Shown here: piece by piece, positions 55,796 to 64,000 of the stretch
How positions within the stretch are numbered: the first letter of the stretch is position 1
Layout: each line of letters begins with the position of its first letter
Assembly (NCBI GenBank): GCA_017529865.1
Contig: JAFXNA010000050.1
Coordinates: forward strand, 1 to 64,000
DNA: 64,000 nucleotides
Reading direction: 5' to 3'
Source: Bacteroidaceae bacterium
GTDB lineage: Bacteria > Bacteroidota > Bacteroidia > Bacteroidales > Bacteroidaceae
Made by a program: the position numbers and the translations under genes
Notes under the pieces: generated by a model
What the model saw: the letters and a program-made list of their open reading frames with translations, nothing else
The model's database searches: none
What the model was told of the DNA's origin: nothing

Positions 55796-55856
55796 GTTAT
55801 ATGGTTATTAGACCTCAAGACCTCAAAACCTCAAGACCTCAAGACCTCAAAACCAT
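55779..55856. repeat. Leader repeats before the phosphatidyltransferase
   Basis: GGTTAATAGGTTATTAGG-type copies overlap the ATP-grasp stop, then five to six copies of the octamer CCTCAAGA/CCTCAAAA (55813-55854). An in-frame ATG at 55801 would translate the octamers as PQDLKT repeats; the start at 55867 is preferred. Confidence 0.85.
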
Positions 55857-55866
55857 AAAAAGTAAA

Positions 55867-56820
55867 ATGACAAATAAAGAAAAACTGCAATCCACCCTTA
55901 AGTCAAACGATATTGAGGAGTGGCTTGACTTAAAGATTGTGCGCCCCATAGGTTACTGGTGGACGTTGCTGTTTCTTAAACTGAATGTGCATCCTAATAC
56001 GGTCACGGTGTTGTCCATGATTATAGGAGGTGCAGCGGGTTTCTTCTTGGTGAAGCGAGCCGATACAACCGAGGGTCTGATCTACAACATCATTGGAATC
56101 CTGCTGATCATGTGGGCCAATATTTACGACAGCACCGATGGACAACTGGCACGACTCACGGGCAAGAAGACACGTTTGGGACGTATTCTCGATGGAGCAG
56201 CTGGCGATATATGGTTCATCTCCATCTATTTCGGGCTGGCCATCCGTCTCTGCGACCAGACTATTCCGTTCACCGACATGAAGTGGGGATGGATATCATT
56301 TGCCCTTATGGCTACATCTGGATTCCTCTGTCATGCCCGTCAGTGTAACCTTGCTGACTACTACCGTCAGGCACACCTCTTCTTCCAGAAGGGAGCAGCC
56401 AACAGCGAGTTAGACAACTACAAGCAGCAGAAAGCCCTGTACGATGAGGCGAAATGGAGTGATGACTTCATTTGGAAGTTCTTCCTGCTTACATACGTGC
56501 GCTACACTAAGATACAGGAAGCACAGACACCGGAGTTCCAGCGTCTCATGGCGGCAGTCAAGTCCAACTATCAGACAGAGATACCGCAGGCTCTCCGTGA
56601 CGACTTCCGTGCTCACAGCCTGTCGCTTATCAAGTACGTCAATATGCTGTCGTTCAACACACGTGCTATCGTGCTCTATGTCACCTGTCTCATCGACATG
56701 CCGTACCTCTATCCGCTTTTCGAGATGACCGTACTCATGAGCATGTTCTTCTATATGCGCCATTCACACGAGCAGTTCTGTAAGCAATTGAGGCAAAATG
56801 TTGAAAAAGGAAAATATTAA
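55867..56820 (+). CDS. CDP-alcohol phosphatidyltransferase
   Basis: 317 residues from MTNKEKLQS (55867). The family motif is present as DSTDGQLAR-x8-G-RIL-D-GAAG-D (D88, D91, D109, D114). The last two Asp are separated by four residues rather than the usual three. Several membrane helices; the C-terminal ~110 residues are an extra helical region. Makes phospholipids by joining a CDP-activated group to an alcohol. Context points to phosphatidylinositol or inositol-phosphoceramide synthesis. Confidence 0.85.
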   Translation: MTNKEKLQSTLKSNDIEEWLDLKIVRPIGYWWTLLFLKLNVHPNTVTVLSMIIGGAAGFFLVKRADTTEGLIYNIIGILLIMWANIYDSTDGQLARLTGKKTRLGRILDGAAGDIWFISIYFGLAIRLCDQTIPFTDMKWGWISFALMATSGFLCHARQCNLADYYRQAHLFFQKGAANSELDNYKQQKALYDEAKWSDDFIWKFFLLTYVRYTKIQEAQTPEFQRLMAAVKSNYQTEIPQALRDDFRAHSLSLIKYVNMLSFNTRAIVLYVTCLIDMPYLYPLFEMTVLMSMFFYMRHSHEQFCKQLRQNVEKGKY

Positions 56821-57553
56821 GGGCATCATCTTCGACTACGGAGGAACGCTCGACACGAATGGGGTACACTGGTCTGAGGTGATATGGGAGATGTATCAGA
56901 AAGAGCAGATAGCCGTCACTCGTGAACAGTTCCGTGAGAGCTATGTGTATGCCGAGCGCGAGTTGGCCCGACAGCCGCTCATCCGCCCCGAGCATACCTT
57001 CATGGATGTGTTGCGAACCAAGATCGACATCGAGACCCTCTATCTGATGGAACATGAGATGTGGCATGTCGGCGAACTGACCCGTCGTACGTGTACCGAA
57101 CACGTCACCCTTCGTTGCTACCAACGCGCCGTAGAGGTGTTGAATGTCAGTCGTGAGGTGTTGAAGGCAATAGCCGCTCAATATCCGATAGTGTTGGTGA
57201 GCAACTTTTATGGGAATATTCACACCGTTCTTCAGGACTTCCGATTAGAGTATTTCCAGGATGTGATAGAGTCGTCGGTAGTGGGGGTGCGTAAACCCGA
57301 TCCCGCCATTTTCCGCTTGGGTGTAGAAGCACTTCGATTACGCCCCGAAGAGACGGTGGTAGTTGGCGATTCGTTCACCAAAGATATCGTACCAGCCCAC
57401 CAGATAGGATGCCAAACCATTTGGCTGTGTGGACAAGGGTGGGAGAGCGATGAGCGTGAAGAGTGGAGCGTGAAGCGTGAAGAGAGTGATGTATCACTGC
57501 CGTCACAGATTCTGACAGACATCTCGGAATTACCGGAATACGTACTTAAATAG
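56798..57553 (+). CDS. HAD-superfamily phosphatase
   Basis: 251 residues; overlaps the phosphatidyltransferase by 23 bp, so tightly coupled. Motif I FDYGGTLD (nucleophile D, with G at the +2 acid position), motif II VLVSNF, motif III K in VRKPDPAIF, motif IV VVGDSFTKDI. Could dephosphorylate inositol phosphate or a lipid intermediate. Residues ~215-231 (RERE/VKREE type) come from the GTGAAGAGTGAAG leader-repeat family, here within the coding frame. Confidence 0.8.
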   Translation: MLKKENIKGIIFDYGGTLDTNGVHWSEVIWEMYQKEQIAVTREQFRESYVYAERELARQPLIRPEHTFMDVLRTKIDIETLYLMEHEMWHVGELTRRTCTEHVTLRCYQRAVEVLNVSREVLKAIAAQYPIVLVSNFYGNIHTVLQDFRLEYFQDVIESSVVGVRKPDPAIFRLGVEALRLRPEETVVVGDSFTKDIVPAHQIGCQTIWLCGQGWESDEREEWSVKREESDVSLPSQILTDISELPEYVLK

Positions 57554-57603
57554 TGTGAAAGTAGTTAAGAAAGGTCAAAAGAATGAACATTTATGGTGTC
57601 ATA

Positions 57604-57635
57604 TTTGATAATCAATCATAAAAAGTGTATCTTTG
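57604..57635 (+). promoter_or_regulatory. Promoter of the inositol-phosphate synthase gene
   Basis: TTTG 57604-57607 and TATCTTTG 57628-57635, 20 bp apart, 27 bp before the ATG. It allows the synthase to be expressed independently of the upstream genes. Confidence 0.7.
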
Positions 57636-57662
57636 CAAGAAATTTGAAAATAAAGAATAAAA

Positions 57663-58970
57663 ATGGCAAACCAAACGGTAAAACCAGCTGAAGGTAAATT
57701 GGGCATCATGGTCGTCGGACTTGGTGCCGTCACCTCTACATTCATGACAGGCGTACTCATGGTACGCAAGGGGTTGTCGAAACCTGTCGGTTCAATGATT
57801 GAGTACGACAAAATCCGTGTAGGAAAGGGTGCGGACAAACGCTATCTGCCGTACAGGGAAATCGTACCCATCGCCGAACTGAAGGATATCGTCTTCGGGG
57901 CGTGGGATGTCTATCCTGCTGATGCATACCGTAGTGCGATGTATGCAGAGGTGCTCAAAGAGAAGGACATTGAACCTGTGAAAGATGAGCTCATGCAAAT
58001 CGTTCCGATGAAGGCTGCATTCGACAAGAACTATGCGAAACGTCTCGACGGAGATAACGTGATGACGGGGAAGACCCGTTGGGAGATGGTTGAGCAACTG
58101 CGTGATGACATCCGGACTTTCAAACAGGCGAACGGCTGTTCGCGTATCGTGGTGGCATGGGCTGCATCGACTGAGATCTATGTGCCGTACTACGAACCTG
58201 TACACGGAACCCTTGCTGCGCTTGAAGCTGCGATGAAGGTTGACGATAAGGAGCATATCGCGCCTTCGATGTGCTACGCCTACGCTGCGCTGACTGAAGG
58301 TGCTCCGTTCATCATGGGTGCTCCGAACACTACGGTCGATATTCCTGCTATGTGGGAACTGGCTGAGAAGACGAGGATGCCTATCGCCGGTAAGGACTTC
58401 AAGACGGGTCAGACGTTGGTGAAGAGCGGCTTCGCTCCGATTATCGGCACTCGTTGTCTGGGACTGAGCGGTTGGTTCTCCACCAATATCTTAGGGAACC
58501 GAGACGGTCTGGTACTCGACGAACCTGCAAACTTCCATACGAAGGAAGTCAGCAAGTTGTCTACGTTGGAGTCGATTCTTGTTCCGGAAAAACAGCCTGA
58601 CCTCTACACGGACTATTATCACAAGGTGCGTATCAACTACTATCCTCCTCGCAATGATAATAAGGAAGGATGGGACAATAACGACATCTTCGGATGGATG
58701 GGTTACCCGATGCAAATCAAAATCAATTTCCTGTGTCGTGACTCTATTCTTGCAGCTCCGTTGTTGCTCGACCTGTGTTTGCTGAGCGACCTTGCTGCCC
58801 GTGCCGGACGATATGGTATTCAGCGATTCCTCAGTTTTTATCTGAAGAGTCCGATGCATGACTTTACTAAAGATGAGGTGCCTGTCAACCATTTGTTCCA
58901 GCAGTATGTTATGTTGAAGAATGCAATACGTGAGATGGGTGGTTACGAGGCTGATGAGGAGGTGGATTAA
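57663..58970 (+). CDS. ino1: myo-Inositol-1(3)-phosphate synthase
   Basis: A 435-residue MIPS. N-terminal NAD-binding GIMVVGLGAVTSTFMTGVL; KGADKRYLPYREIVPIAEL; WAASTE; FIMGAPNTTVDIP; the catalytic region GKDFKTGQTLVKS and the later NKEGWDNNDIFGW, SILAAPLLLDL. Converts glucose-6-phosphate to inositol-phosphate. Supplies the inositol group for the adjacent lipid enzymes. Confidence 0.93.
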   Translation: MANQTVKPAEGKLGIMVVGLGAVTSTFMTGVLMVRKGLSKPVGSMIEYDKIRVGKGADKRYLPYREIVPIAELKDIVFGAWDVYPADAYRSAMYAEVLKEKDIEPVKDELMQIVPMKAAFDKNYAKRLDGDNVMTGKTRWEMVEQLRDDIRTFKQANGCSRIVVAWAASTEIYVPYYEPVHGTLAALEAAMKVDDKEHIAPSMCYAYAALTEGAPFIMGAPNTTVDIPAMWELAEKTRMPIAGKDFKTGQTLVKSGFAPIIGTRCLGLSGWFSTNILGNRDGLVLDEPANFHTKEVSKLSTLESILVPEKQPDLYTDYYHKVRINYYPPRNDNKEGWDNNDIFGWMGYPMQIKINFLCRDSILAAPLLLDLCLLSDLAARAGRYGIQRFLSFYLKSPMHDFTKDEVPVNHLFQQYVMLKNAIREMGGYEADEEVD

Positions 58971-58972
58971 GT

Positions 58973-59024
58973 AAAGTTTATAGTTGATAGTTTAAAGTTG
59001 AAAGTCAGTTGAAAGATAATAGGT
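58973..59024. repeat. Leader repeat, AGTTGATAGTTTAAAGTTGAAAG family
   Basis: ~10-bp copies of AGTTGAAAG/AGTTTATAG between the synthase stop and the DUF5686 start. Same family as 50786-50842. Confidence 0.75.
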
Positions 59025-59027
59025 TGA

Positions 59028-61628
59028 GTGTTGAGAATAAGATATATATTAAATATCGTTATGCTATTCCTGTCGCTTGGTGCACATGCCCAGGTGACAG
59101 GTGTGGTTATTGATTCCAAGACCCGTCAACCGATAGATTATGTCAATGTTTATTATGAGGGAACAACGACTGGTGGCATGACTGACTCGAAAGGACGGTT
59201 CTCAATCAAGGAAGATGACCGCTGGAACGAACTGACGGTGTCGACGATGGGATATGTAACACAGAAGGTGCGGTTGGTTCCTGGTAAAAAGAAAAATCTA
59301 AAGATTATGTTGGTCAGTTCTCCTCGACAAATACAGGAAGTGACTGTGCAGGCTCGCCGTAGACGGTACAACAGGCGTGAGAATCCAGCGGTGGAGTTGA
59401 TGCGAAAGGTGATTGCGAACAAGAAATCGTATGATCTTCGTCAGAAAGACTTTTATACTTATTCGAAATATGAGAAGATGGTGTTCTCGTTAAACGAGTT
59501 TACGGAAAAGGTGTTTGAGGAAAGTGAGATGAAACGTTTCGCTTTCCTCAAAGACCATGTGGAGCGTTGTCCTGAGACAGGTAAACTGATTCTTCCGCTT
59601 ACTGTTGATGAGACCATTTCTGAGATTTTGTATCGAAGGAGTCCACATACCGAGAAGACCGTCATTAAAGCGCAAAGCAATAAAGGAGTGAACGAGTTAG
59701 TCAACACGGGTGATATCCTCACGGGGATTATGAAAGACGTTTTCACAGATGTCGATATCTATGAGAACGAGTGTCGGTTGTTGCAGCATCCGTTTAAAAG
59801 TCCGATTGCCAATAGTGCCATTTCGTTCTATCGGTATTATATCGAAGATACGGTGATGATTGAAAACGATAAAGTGATTCAATTAGAATTTACTCCCAAC
59901 AATCCACAGGATTTCGGCTTCTCGGGTACGCTTTTCGTCATGGCAGATTCAAGTTATCAGGTTCGTAAGGTTGTGCTGAATATCCCGATGCGAAGCGATG
60001 TGAATTTTGTGGAGAACATGATTATCACTCAAGACTTTGAAGAACTGCCTACAGGCGACCGAGTAGTGGTGAACAACGATATGTTGGTAGAACTGAAACT
60101 AGCATCGTTCTTGAATAAGTTGCAAGTTCAGCGTGTGATTCGCAACAACAACTATTCGTTTGATGAGATTTCAGACAAGGTATTCAAACATATCAAGGGT
60201 ACAGTTTATAAGGAACCTGATGCAGAAATGCAGGACGATGCTTATTGGAATGAATACCGTGAGGTGGAGTTGACTCAGAGTGAAAGTCAGATGGGAACAT
60301 TCCTTGACCGTTTGCAGAATGTCAAAGGTTTCAAATATGTCATCTTCGGCTTCAAAGCTCTGGTGGAGAACTTTGTGGAGACAGGTGACTCCACTCATAA
60401 CTATGTAGATATCGGTCCGGTCAATACCATCATTACGAGTAACCATTATGACAAGTGGCGTTTTCGTGTGTCTGCGTTGACCAATGCGAATCTCAGTCCG
60501 CATCTCTTTGCGAGTGGTTATGTGGCGTATGGAACCAAGACACATCATGTATATGGGAAGGCACAACTTACGTATTCATTCAATAAAAAGGCATATCTGC
60601 CTCGTGAGTTCCCGATGAACAATCTTTCCATCACGTATCTGAACGATGTGGTGAGTCCGTTTGACAAGTTCATCCCAACCGATAAGGATAATATGTTCTT
60701 GGCCGTCAAGGCTGTAAGTGTGGATCAGTTCAACCATACGAATGAGGTGAAAGTCGCATACGACCGCGAGTATCTCAATGGTTTGAAGTTCAATGCTTCG
60801 TTCACGCACACGAAAAACAGACCTGTCGATGCGCTGTTCTATCAGCCTCTCGATGATGCTGGCGTACCAGTCAACGACCCTGCAAGGTGGAAGCATAGTA
60901 TGACTACAACTGAAGCAAAAGCTGCTATTTCGTTTGAACCTGGTGCGGCATACATCAATACCAAACAGCGTCGAATAAAAATTAATAAGGAGGCTCCGAT
61001 TATTACCGTGAGCCACACAATGGGTTTTAACAAGTTGCTGGGTGGTGAGTATGAATACAATGTGACAGAAGGAACTATCTATAAGCGCATTTGGATTCCA
61101 AACAGTTTCGGAAAGATGGATTTCTTGCTACAAGGAGGTATCCAGTGGAACAAAGTGCCGTTCCCGTTGCTTATCCATCCTGCTGCAAACCAATCGTATA
61201 TTCTCGAAGATAATACATTTTCGTTGATTGGTAATCTGGAGTTCCTAAACGACCGCTATCTATCGCTGATGTATGAATGGGATTTGAACGGAAAGCTATT
61301 CAATCGGATTCCGTTGCTGAAGAAACTGAAGTGGAGAGAGCTTGTCGGTGTGAATGTGCTTTGGGGAACGCTTACTGATAAGAACAACCCTGCAAAGACC
61401 AACGATCCAAGTGGTATGTTCTACTTCCCGGGACACTTCCTTGCTGACGGGTCTTACGAATGCAATACGGTAGTGATGGAGCAGAAGACTCCATACGTTG
61501 AACTACGACTGGGTGTACACAACATTTTTAAATTGATACACATAGAATACGTACGCCGACTCACTTATTGTGATAATCCAGGCATCAATCGCTGGGGAAT
61601 CCGAGGGAAAGTGCGTATGAGCTTTTAG
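59028..61628 (+). CDS. DUF5686 outer membrane protein with carboxypeptidase-regulatory-like domain
   Basis: An 866-residue protein; GTG at 59028 (or TTG at 59031) keeps a charged n-region for the signal peptide LRIRYILNIVMLFLSLGAHA. A CarboxypepD_reg-like domain covers ~22-100 (GVVIDSKTRQPIDYVNVYYEG). The rest is the DUF5686 barrel-like region ending in an aromatic strand (WGIRGKVRMSF). Surface or outer membrane location expected; function unknown. Confidence 0.85.
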   Translation: MLRIRYILNIVMLFLSLGAHAQVTGVVIDSKTRQPIDYVNVYYEGTTTGGMTDSKGRFSIKEDDRWNELTVSTMGYVTQKVRLVPGKKKNLKIMLVSSPRQIQEVTVQARRRRYNRRENPAVELMRKVIANKKSYDLRQKDFYTYSKYEKMVFSLNEFTEKVFEESEMKRFAFLKDHVERCPETGKLILPLTVDETISEILYRRSPHTEKTVIKAQSNKGVNELVNTGDILTGIMKDVFTDVDIYENECRLLQHPFKSPIANSAISFYRYYIEDTVMIENDKVIQLEFTPNNPQDFGFSGTLFVMADSSYQVRKVVLNIPMRSDVNFVENMIITQDFEELPTGDRVVVNNDMLVELKLASFLNKLQVQRVIRNNNYSFDEISDKVFKHIKGTVYKEPDAEMQDDAYWNEYREVELTQSESQMGTFLDRLQNVKGFKYVIFGFKALVENFVETGDSTHNYVDIGPVNTIITSNHYDKWRFRVSALTNANLSPHLFASGYVAYGTKTHHVYGKAQLTYSFNKKAYLPREFPMNNLSITYLNDVVSPFDKFIPTDKDNMFLAVKAVSVDQFNHTNEVKVAYDREYLNGLKFNASFTHTKNRPVDALFYQPLDDAGVPVNDPARWKHSMTTTEAKAAISFEPGAAYINTKQRRIKINKEAPIITVSHTMGFNKLLGGEYEYNVTEGTIYKRIWIPNSFGKMDFLLQGGIQWNKVPFPLLIHPAANQSYILEDNTFSLIGNLEFLNDRYLSLMYEWDLNGKLFNRIPLLKKLKWRELVGVNVLWGTLTDKNNPAKTNDPSGMFYFPGHFLADGSYECNTVVMEQKTPYVELRLGVHNIFKLIHIEYVRRLTYCDNPGINRWGIRGKVRMSF

Positions 61629-61631
61629 GAG

Positions 61632-61714
61632 AATGTAAAAAATATAAAATGTAAAAATGTAAAAATGTAAAAATGCGAAAATGGTAAATGGTAAATGGTT
61701 ACATGGTAAATGAA
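61632..61714. repeat. Leader repeats before the TPR gene
   Basis: Five copies of ~9-bp AATGTAAAA (61634-61672) followed by GGTAAATGGTAAATGGTTAC-type copies (61681-61710). Several repeat ATGs lie in frame with the gene. Confidence 0.85.
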
Positions 61715-62938
61715 ATGAAACACATATTGATACTTCTCTTGTTGGCTTCTGCAGCGATGTCTGTGGGAGCACAAGATACGTTTAACCCGAAGCGAACCAT
61801 CAAGGAGGTGAAAGCTCAGTTAAAAGCTGAGAAATACCAGCAGGCTGAAGATATACTCAATAAAGCCATGAATGACCATCAGGAAGCGAAAACTAGCGCT
61901 GAGCTCCATTATCTTCGTCTACATGCGTTACGTGGTTTGGCTACTGCAGAAAACCGTAACATGTTTCTGAATACCCGTCCTGATACCGCTAAGTATTTTA
62001 CGTACATCAACCGCATCTACGAGTTCGGCTTTTCGTGTGACAGTCTTGATCGTTTGCCAGACAGAAAGGGTAGGGTGCGTCCTTCGTACACATCCTATAT
62101 TATCAACACATTGGCGGCCTATCGCAACAATATCAAAAGTGGAGGTAAGTACTACTATAAGAAAGATAAGTATGACGATGCTTATCGTTTTCTTGACTTA
62201 TATCTCACAACACTCCATCATCCACTTATCACTGCTGCAAAAGACTACAAGGTGGATGATGATACCTTGTCCATTGCTCGCTTGGCGGTCTATTCGGCTT
62301 ATAATGCTGCAAAACACCCGAATGTGATGAAATATCTGCAGACGGCGATGAAAGATACTATCGATTATGCGCTGTTGTGCCAGATTGGCAGTACATCGCT
62401 TATGACGATGAATGATACCACTCAGGCACTCAGCTATCTCCATAAAGGTTGGGAGACCGATCCATTGCAAGAGTATTTCTATGTTCATCTCATCGATTAC
62501 CACGTAGAACATGAACAATATGTGGAGGCCATCGATATCATTGACCAACAACTGGAGGTAGAGCCTCAGAAACGTCTGCTTTGGTTTGTGAAAGGAAAGT
62601 GTGAGCAATGTCTCGATAGTGTCGACCTTGCTATTCAATGCTATCAAAAGGCTGTTGAATGCCAACCCGACGATGCGTTGTCGTATAGTAGTATCGGTGG
62701 TATCTATATCGATAAAGCACGTGAAGTGTACAATATCAACAACTATCAGCCTGGTACGCAGGCTTATACACGCGCGAAAAGACAACAGAACCAGATTTAC
62801 GAGCAGGCCAAGTCGGCACTTGAGAATGCACGTAAATATGCGCCTGATAATAAAGCATTGTGGCACGATGGGTTGATGGAAGTCTATTTCAAACTGAACC
62901 TTGGTAAAGAACTTAAAGAATTGGAAAATGAAAAGTGA
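61715..62938 (+). CDS. Secreted TPR-repeat protein
   Basis: 407 residues from MKHILILLLLASAAMSVGAQ (61715); upstream in-frame ATGs belong to the leader repeat. TPR-like helices from ~30 to ~400, clearest at 280-390. Periplasmic scaffold-type protein. Overlaps the DUF4105 gene by 11 bp. Confidence 0.85.
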   Translation: MKHILILLLLASAAMSVGAQDTFNPKRTIKEVKAQLKAEKYQQAEDILNKAMNDHQEAKTSAELHYLRLHALRGLATAENRNMFLNTRPDTAKYFTYINRIYEFGFSCDSLDRLPDRKGRVRPSYTSYIINTLAAYRNNIKSGGKYYYKKDKYDDAYRFLDLYLTTLHHPLITAAKDYKVDDDTLSIARLAVYSAYNAAKHPNVMKYLQTAMKDTIDYALLCQIGSTSLMTMNDTTQALSYLHKGWETDPLQEYFYVHLIDYHVEHEQYVEAIDIIDQQLEVEPQKRLLWFVKGKCEQCLDSVDLAIQCYQKAVECQPDDALSYSSIGGIYIDKAREVYNINNYQPGTQAYTRAKRQQNQIYEQAKSALENARKYAPDNKALWHDGLMEVYFKLNLGKELKELENEK

Positions 62939-64000
62939 AATGCGCGATAAATGTCTTACTCTCCTTTTTGTGCTGCTGACATGCTCGATGTCAGTAATGG
63001 CACAAGACGAACAGCCTGCTCCACAGCGACAGCTCGATTCGATGGAAGTATCATTACTCACATGTACGCCTGGACCGGTAGCCTATTCTATGTATGGTCA
63101 CTCTGCGCTTCGTGTGCATAACTATACAACCGATTTGGATGTGGTATTCAACTATGGCGTATTCGACTATAGTGAGGACAATTTTGTGATGAAGTTCGTG
63201 AAGGGTGAGACCGATTACATCTTAGGAGCAGAATATGCAGTCGGGTTCTTCGGACGTTATCGTGATGAGGGGGCTGGTATTTTGGAGCAAGTGCTCAACT
63301 TTTCGCAGGAAGAGTGTAACACACTCTATGTGCTTTTGATGGAAAACTTACGTCCTGAGAACCGTACCTATCGCTACAATTGGTTGTATGATAACTGTAC
63401 GACCCGTGCTCGCGATGCGATAGAGCGAGCCATACAGGGTGAGGTTCGCTATCATGCAGCTGACCCACAACTATCTGCACGTGCCATCCTCCATCAGTTT
63501 AATGTTGTGGATCGTTGGATGGAATTCGGTGAGAATCTTATCTTGGGTTACGAACTCGACCGTACCTTGTCTAAACGTCAGCAGATGTTCATCCCTTCGT
63601 TTTATGCAGCGGATGTAGATAGTGCGACCATTCTTCGTGCTGATGGGCAAATCGTTCCTTTGGTGCGCGAGACCCGTCATCCATTGGAGCAGACACTCCC
63701 TAAGCGTGATTCTGATTTCGATACGCCGATGCTGACGTTTATCCTTTTGTTCGTGATTGTTGCAGCCATTTCTGTCATCGAACTGCGCCGCAAACAAACT
63801 TTTAAGTGGCTTGATGTCACATTGTCAGTATTGGTGGGTTTGGCAGGACTGCTGGTTGCCTTTCTTTTCTTCTTCTCCGAACATGCAGGAGTCAGCACCA
63901 ACATCCTTGTTATCCTCTTCAACCCACTTGCATTTGTGTGGATTCCATTTATCATCCTTCGTCGGACTCGTGTGATCAACTATGTAATTTTGGCAGAGTT
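62928..64000 (+). CDS. DUF4105 membrane protein (truncated by the window end)
   Basis: Open from ATG 62928 (alternative 62940) to the end of the window, 357 codons seen. Signal peptide ending VMAQ; LLTCTPGPVAYSMYGHSALRV and NWLYDNCTTRARDAI match the N-terminal DUF4105 domain, a papain-like-fold candidate with H in YGHSALR and C in DNCTTR. C-terminal membrane helices at about residues 268-285, 297-318 and 325-340. Function unknown. The 3' end lies outside the window. Confidence 0.8.
   Translation, partial: MKSEMRDKCLTLLFVLLTCSMSVMAQDEQPAPQRQLDSMEVSLLTCTPGPVAYSMYGHSALRVHNYTTDLDVVFNYGVFDYSEDNFVMKFVKGETDYILGAEYAVGFFGRYRDEGAGILEQVLNFSQEECNTLYVLLMENLRPENRTYRYNWLYDNCTTRARDAIERAIQGEVRYHAADPQLSARAILHQFNVVDRWMEFGENLILGYELDRTLSKRQQMFIPSFYAADVDSATILRADGQIVPLVRETRHPLEQTLPKRDSDFDTPMLTFILLFVIVAAISVIELRRKQTFKWLDVTLSVLVGLAGLLVAFLFFFSEHAGVSTNILVILFNPLAFVWIPFIILRRTRVINYVILAE

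Noticed and set aside
55801..55866. N-terminal extension of the phosphatidyltransferase
   Set aside because: It would be a translation of the CCTCAAGA octamers; the ATG at 55867 gives a normal start.

Overview
The window looks like a chromosomal segment from a gut- or oral-type Bacteroidetes, most likely Prevotella or a close relative. Reasons: many starts follow Bacteroidetes-type promoters (TAnnTTTG with TTTG about 20 bp upstream); genes encode typical families of the phylum (DUF4836, DUF4837, DUF5103, DUF5686, DUF5715, OMP_b-brl TonB-type receptor, YgiQ, HisGDCB, Na+-pumping methylmalonyl-CoA decarboxylase); and the secreted GH30 enzyme ends in a Prevotella-style C-terminal tail. No rRNA, tRNA, CRISPR array, prophage or intact transposase was found.

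Layout. 1-3.4 kb: an AlbA_2/Schlafen-type regulator and a periplasmic thioredoxin-like protein. 3.5-9.0 kb: an operon of a DUF4836 lipoprotein, an ABC ATPase and permease, an AmgK-like sugar kinase fused to a RapZ C-terminal domain, and a MurU-like nucleotidyltransferase, which suggests cell-wall amino-sugar recycling. 9.1-13.4 kb: hisG-hisD-hisC-hisB. 13.5-18.1 kb: methylmalonyl-CoA epimerase and the sodium-pumping decarboxylase (propionate formation), whose carrier has two biotinyl domains; a strong terminator ends the operon.

18.1-29.3 kb, minus strand: a degenerate esterase-like protein, GH30 glycosidase, YgiQ radical SAM protein, an amidase_3/golvesin-like secreted protein, DUF5103 and glucuronate isomerase (uxaC). 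29.5-37.0 kb, minus strand: an OMP/lipoprotein pair, CapA-like phosphoesterase, a large macroglobulin-like secreted protein, truA and an M15-like DUF5715 protein. 37.1-41.3 kb: a MORN lipoprotein, a repeat-rich 0.67-kb intergenic region, a three-gene membrane/HTH/ferredoxin operon and a TrmN6-type methyltransferase. 41.4-48.2 kb: Sel1 protein, kdgK, free-Met-R-sulfoxide reductase, a TPR histidine kinase and a TonB-type outer membrane receptor.

48.3-64 kb, all plus strand: glyA, rlmN, DUF4837, pdxA, then a likely inositol-lipid locus (flippase-like membrane protein, nucleotidyltransferase, ATP-grasp protein, CDP-alcohol phosphatidyltransferase, HAD phosphatase, myo-inositol-phosphate synthase), then DUF5686, a TPR protein and a truncated DUF4105 gene.

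The most unusual non-coding content is of three kinds: arrays of 22-23 bp imperfect palindromes with near-exact period (21.7, 38.1 and 38.4 kb); a GC-rich REP-like palindrome that has entered coding sequence in frame (capA-like signal peptide and the ATP-grasp gene); and families of 7-14 bp leader repeats recurring just upstream of many start codons.
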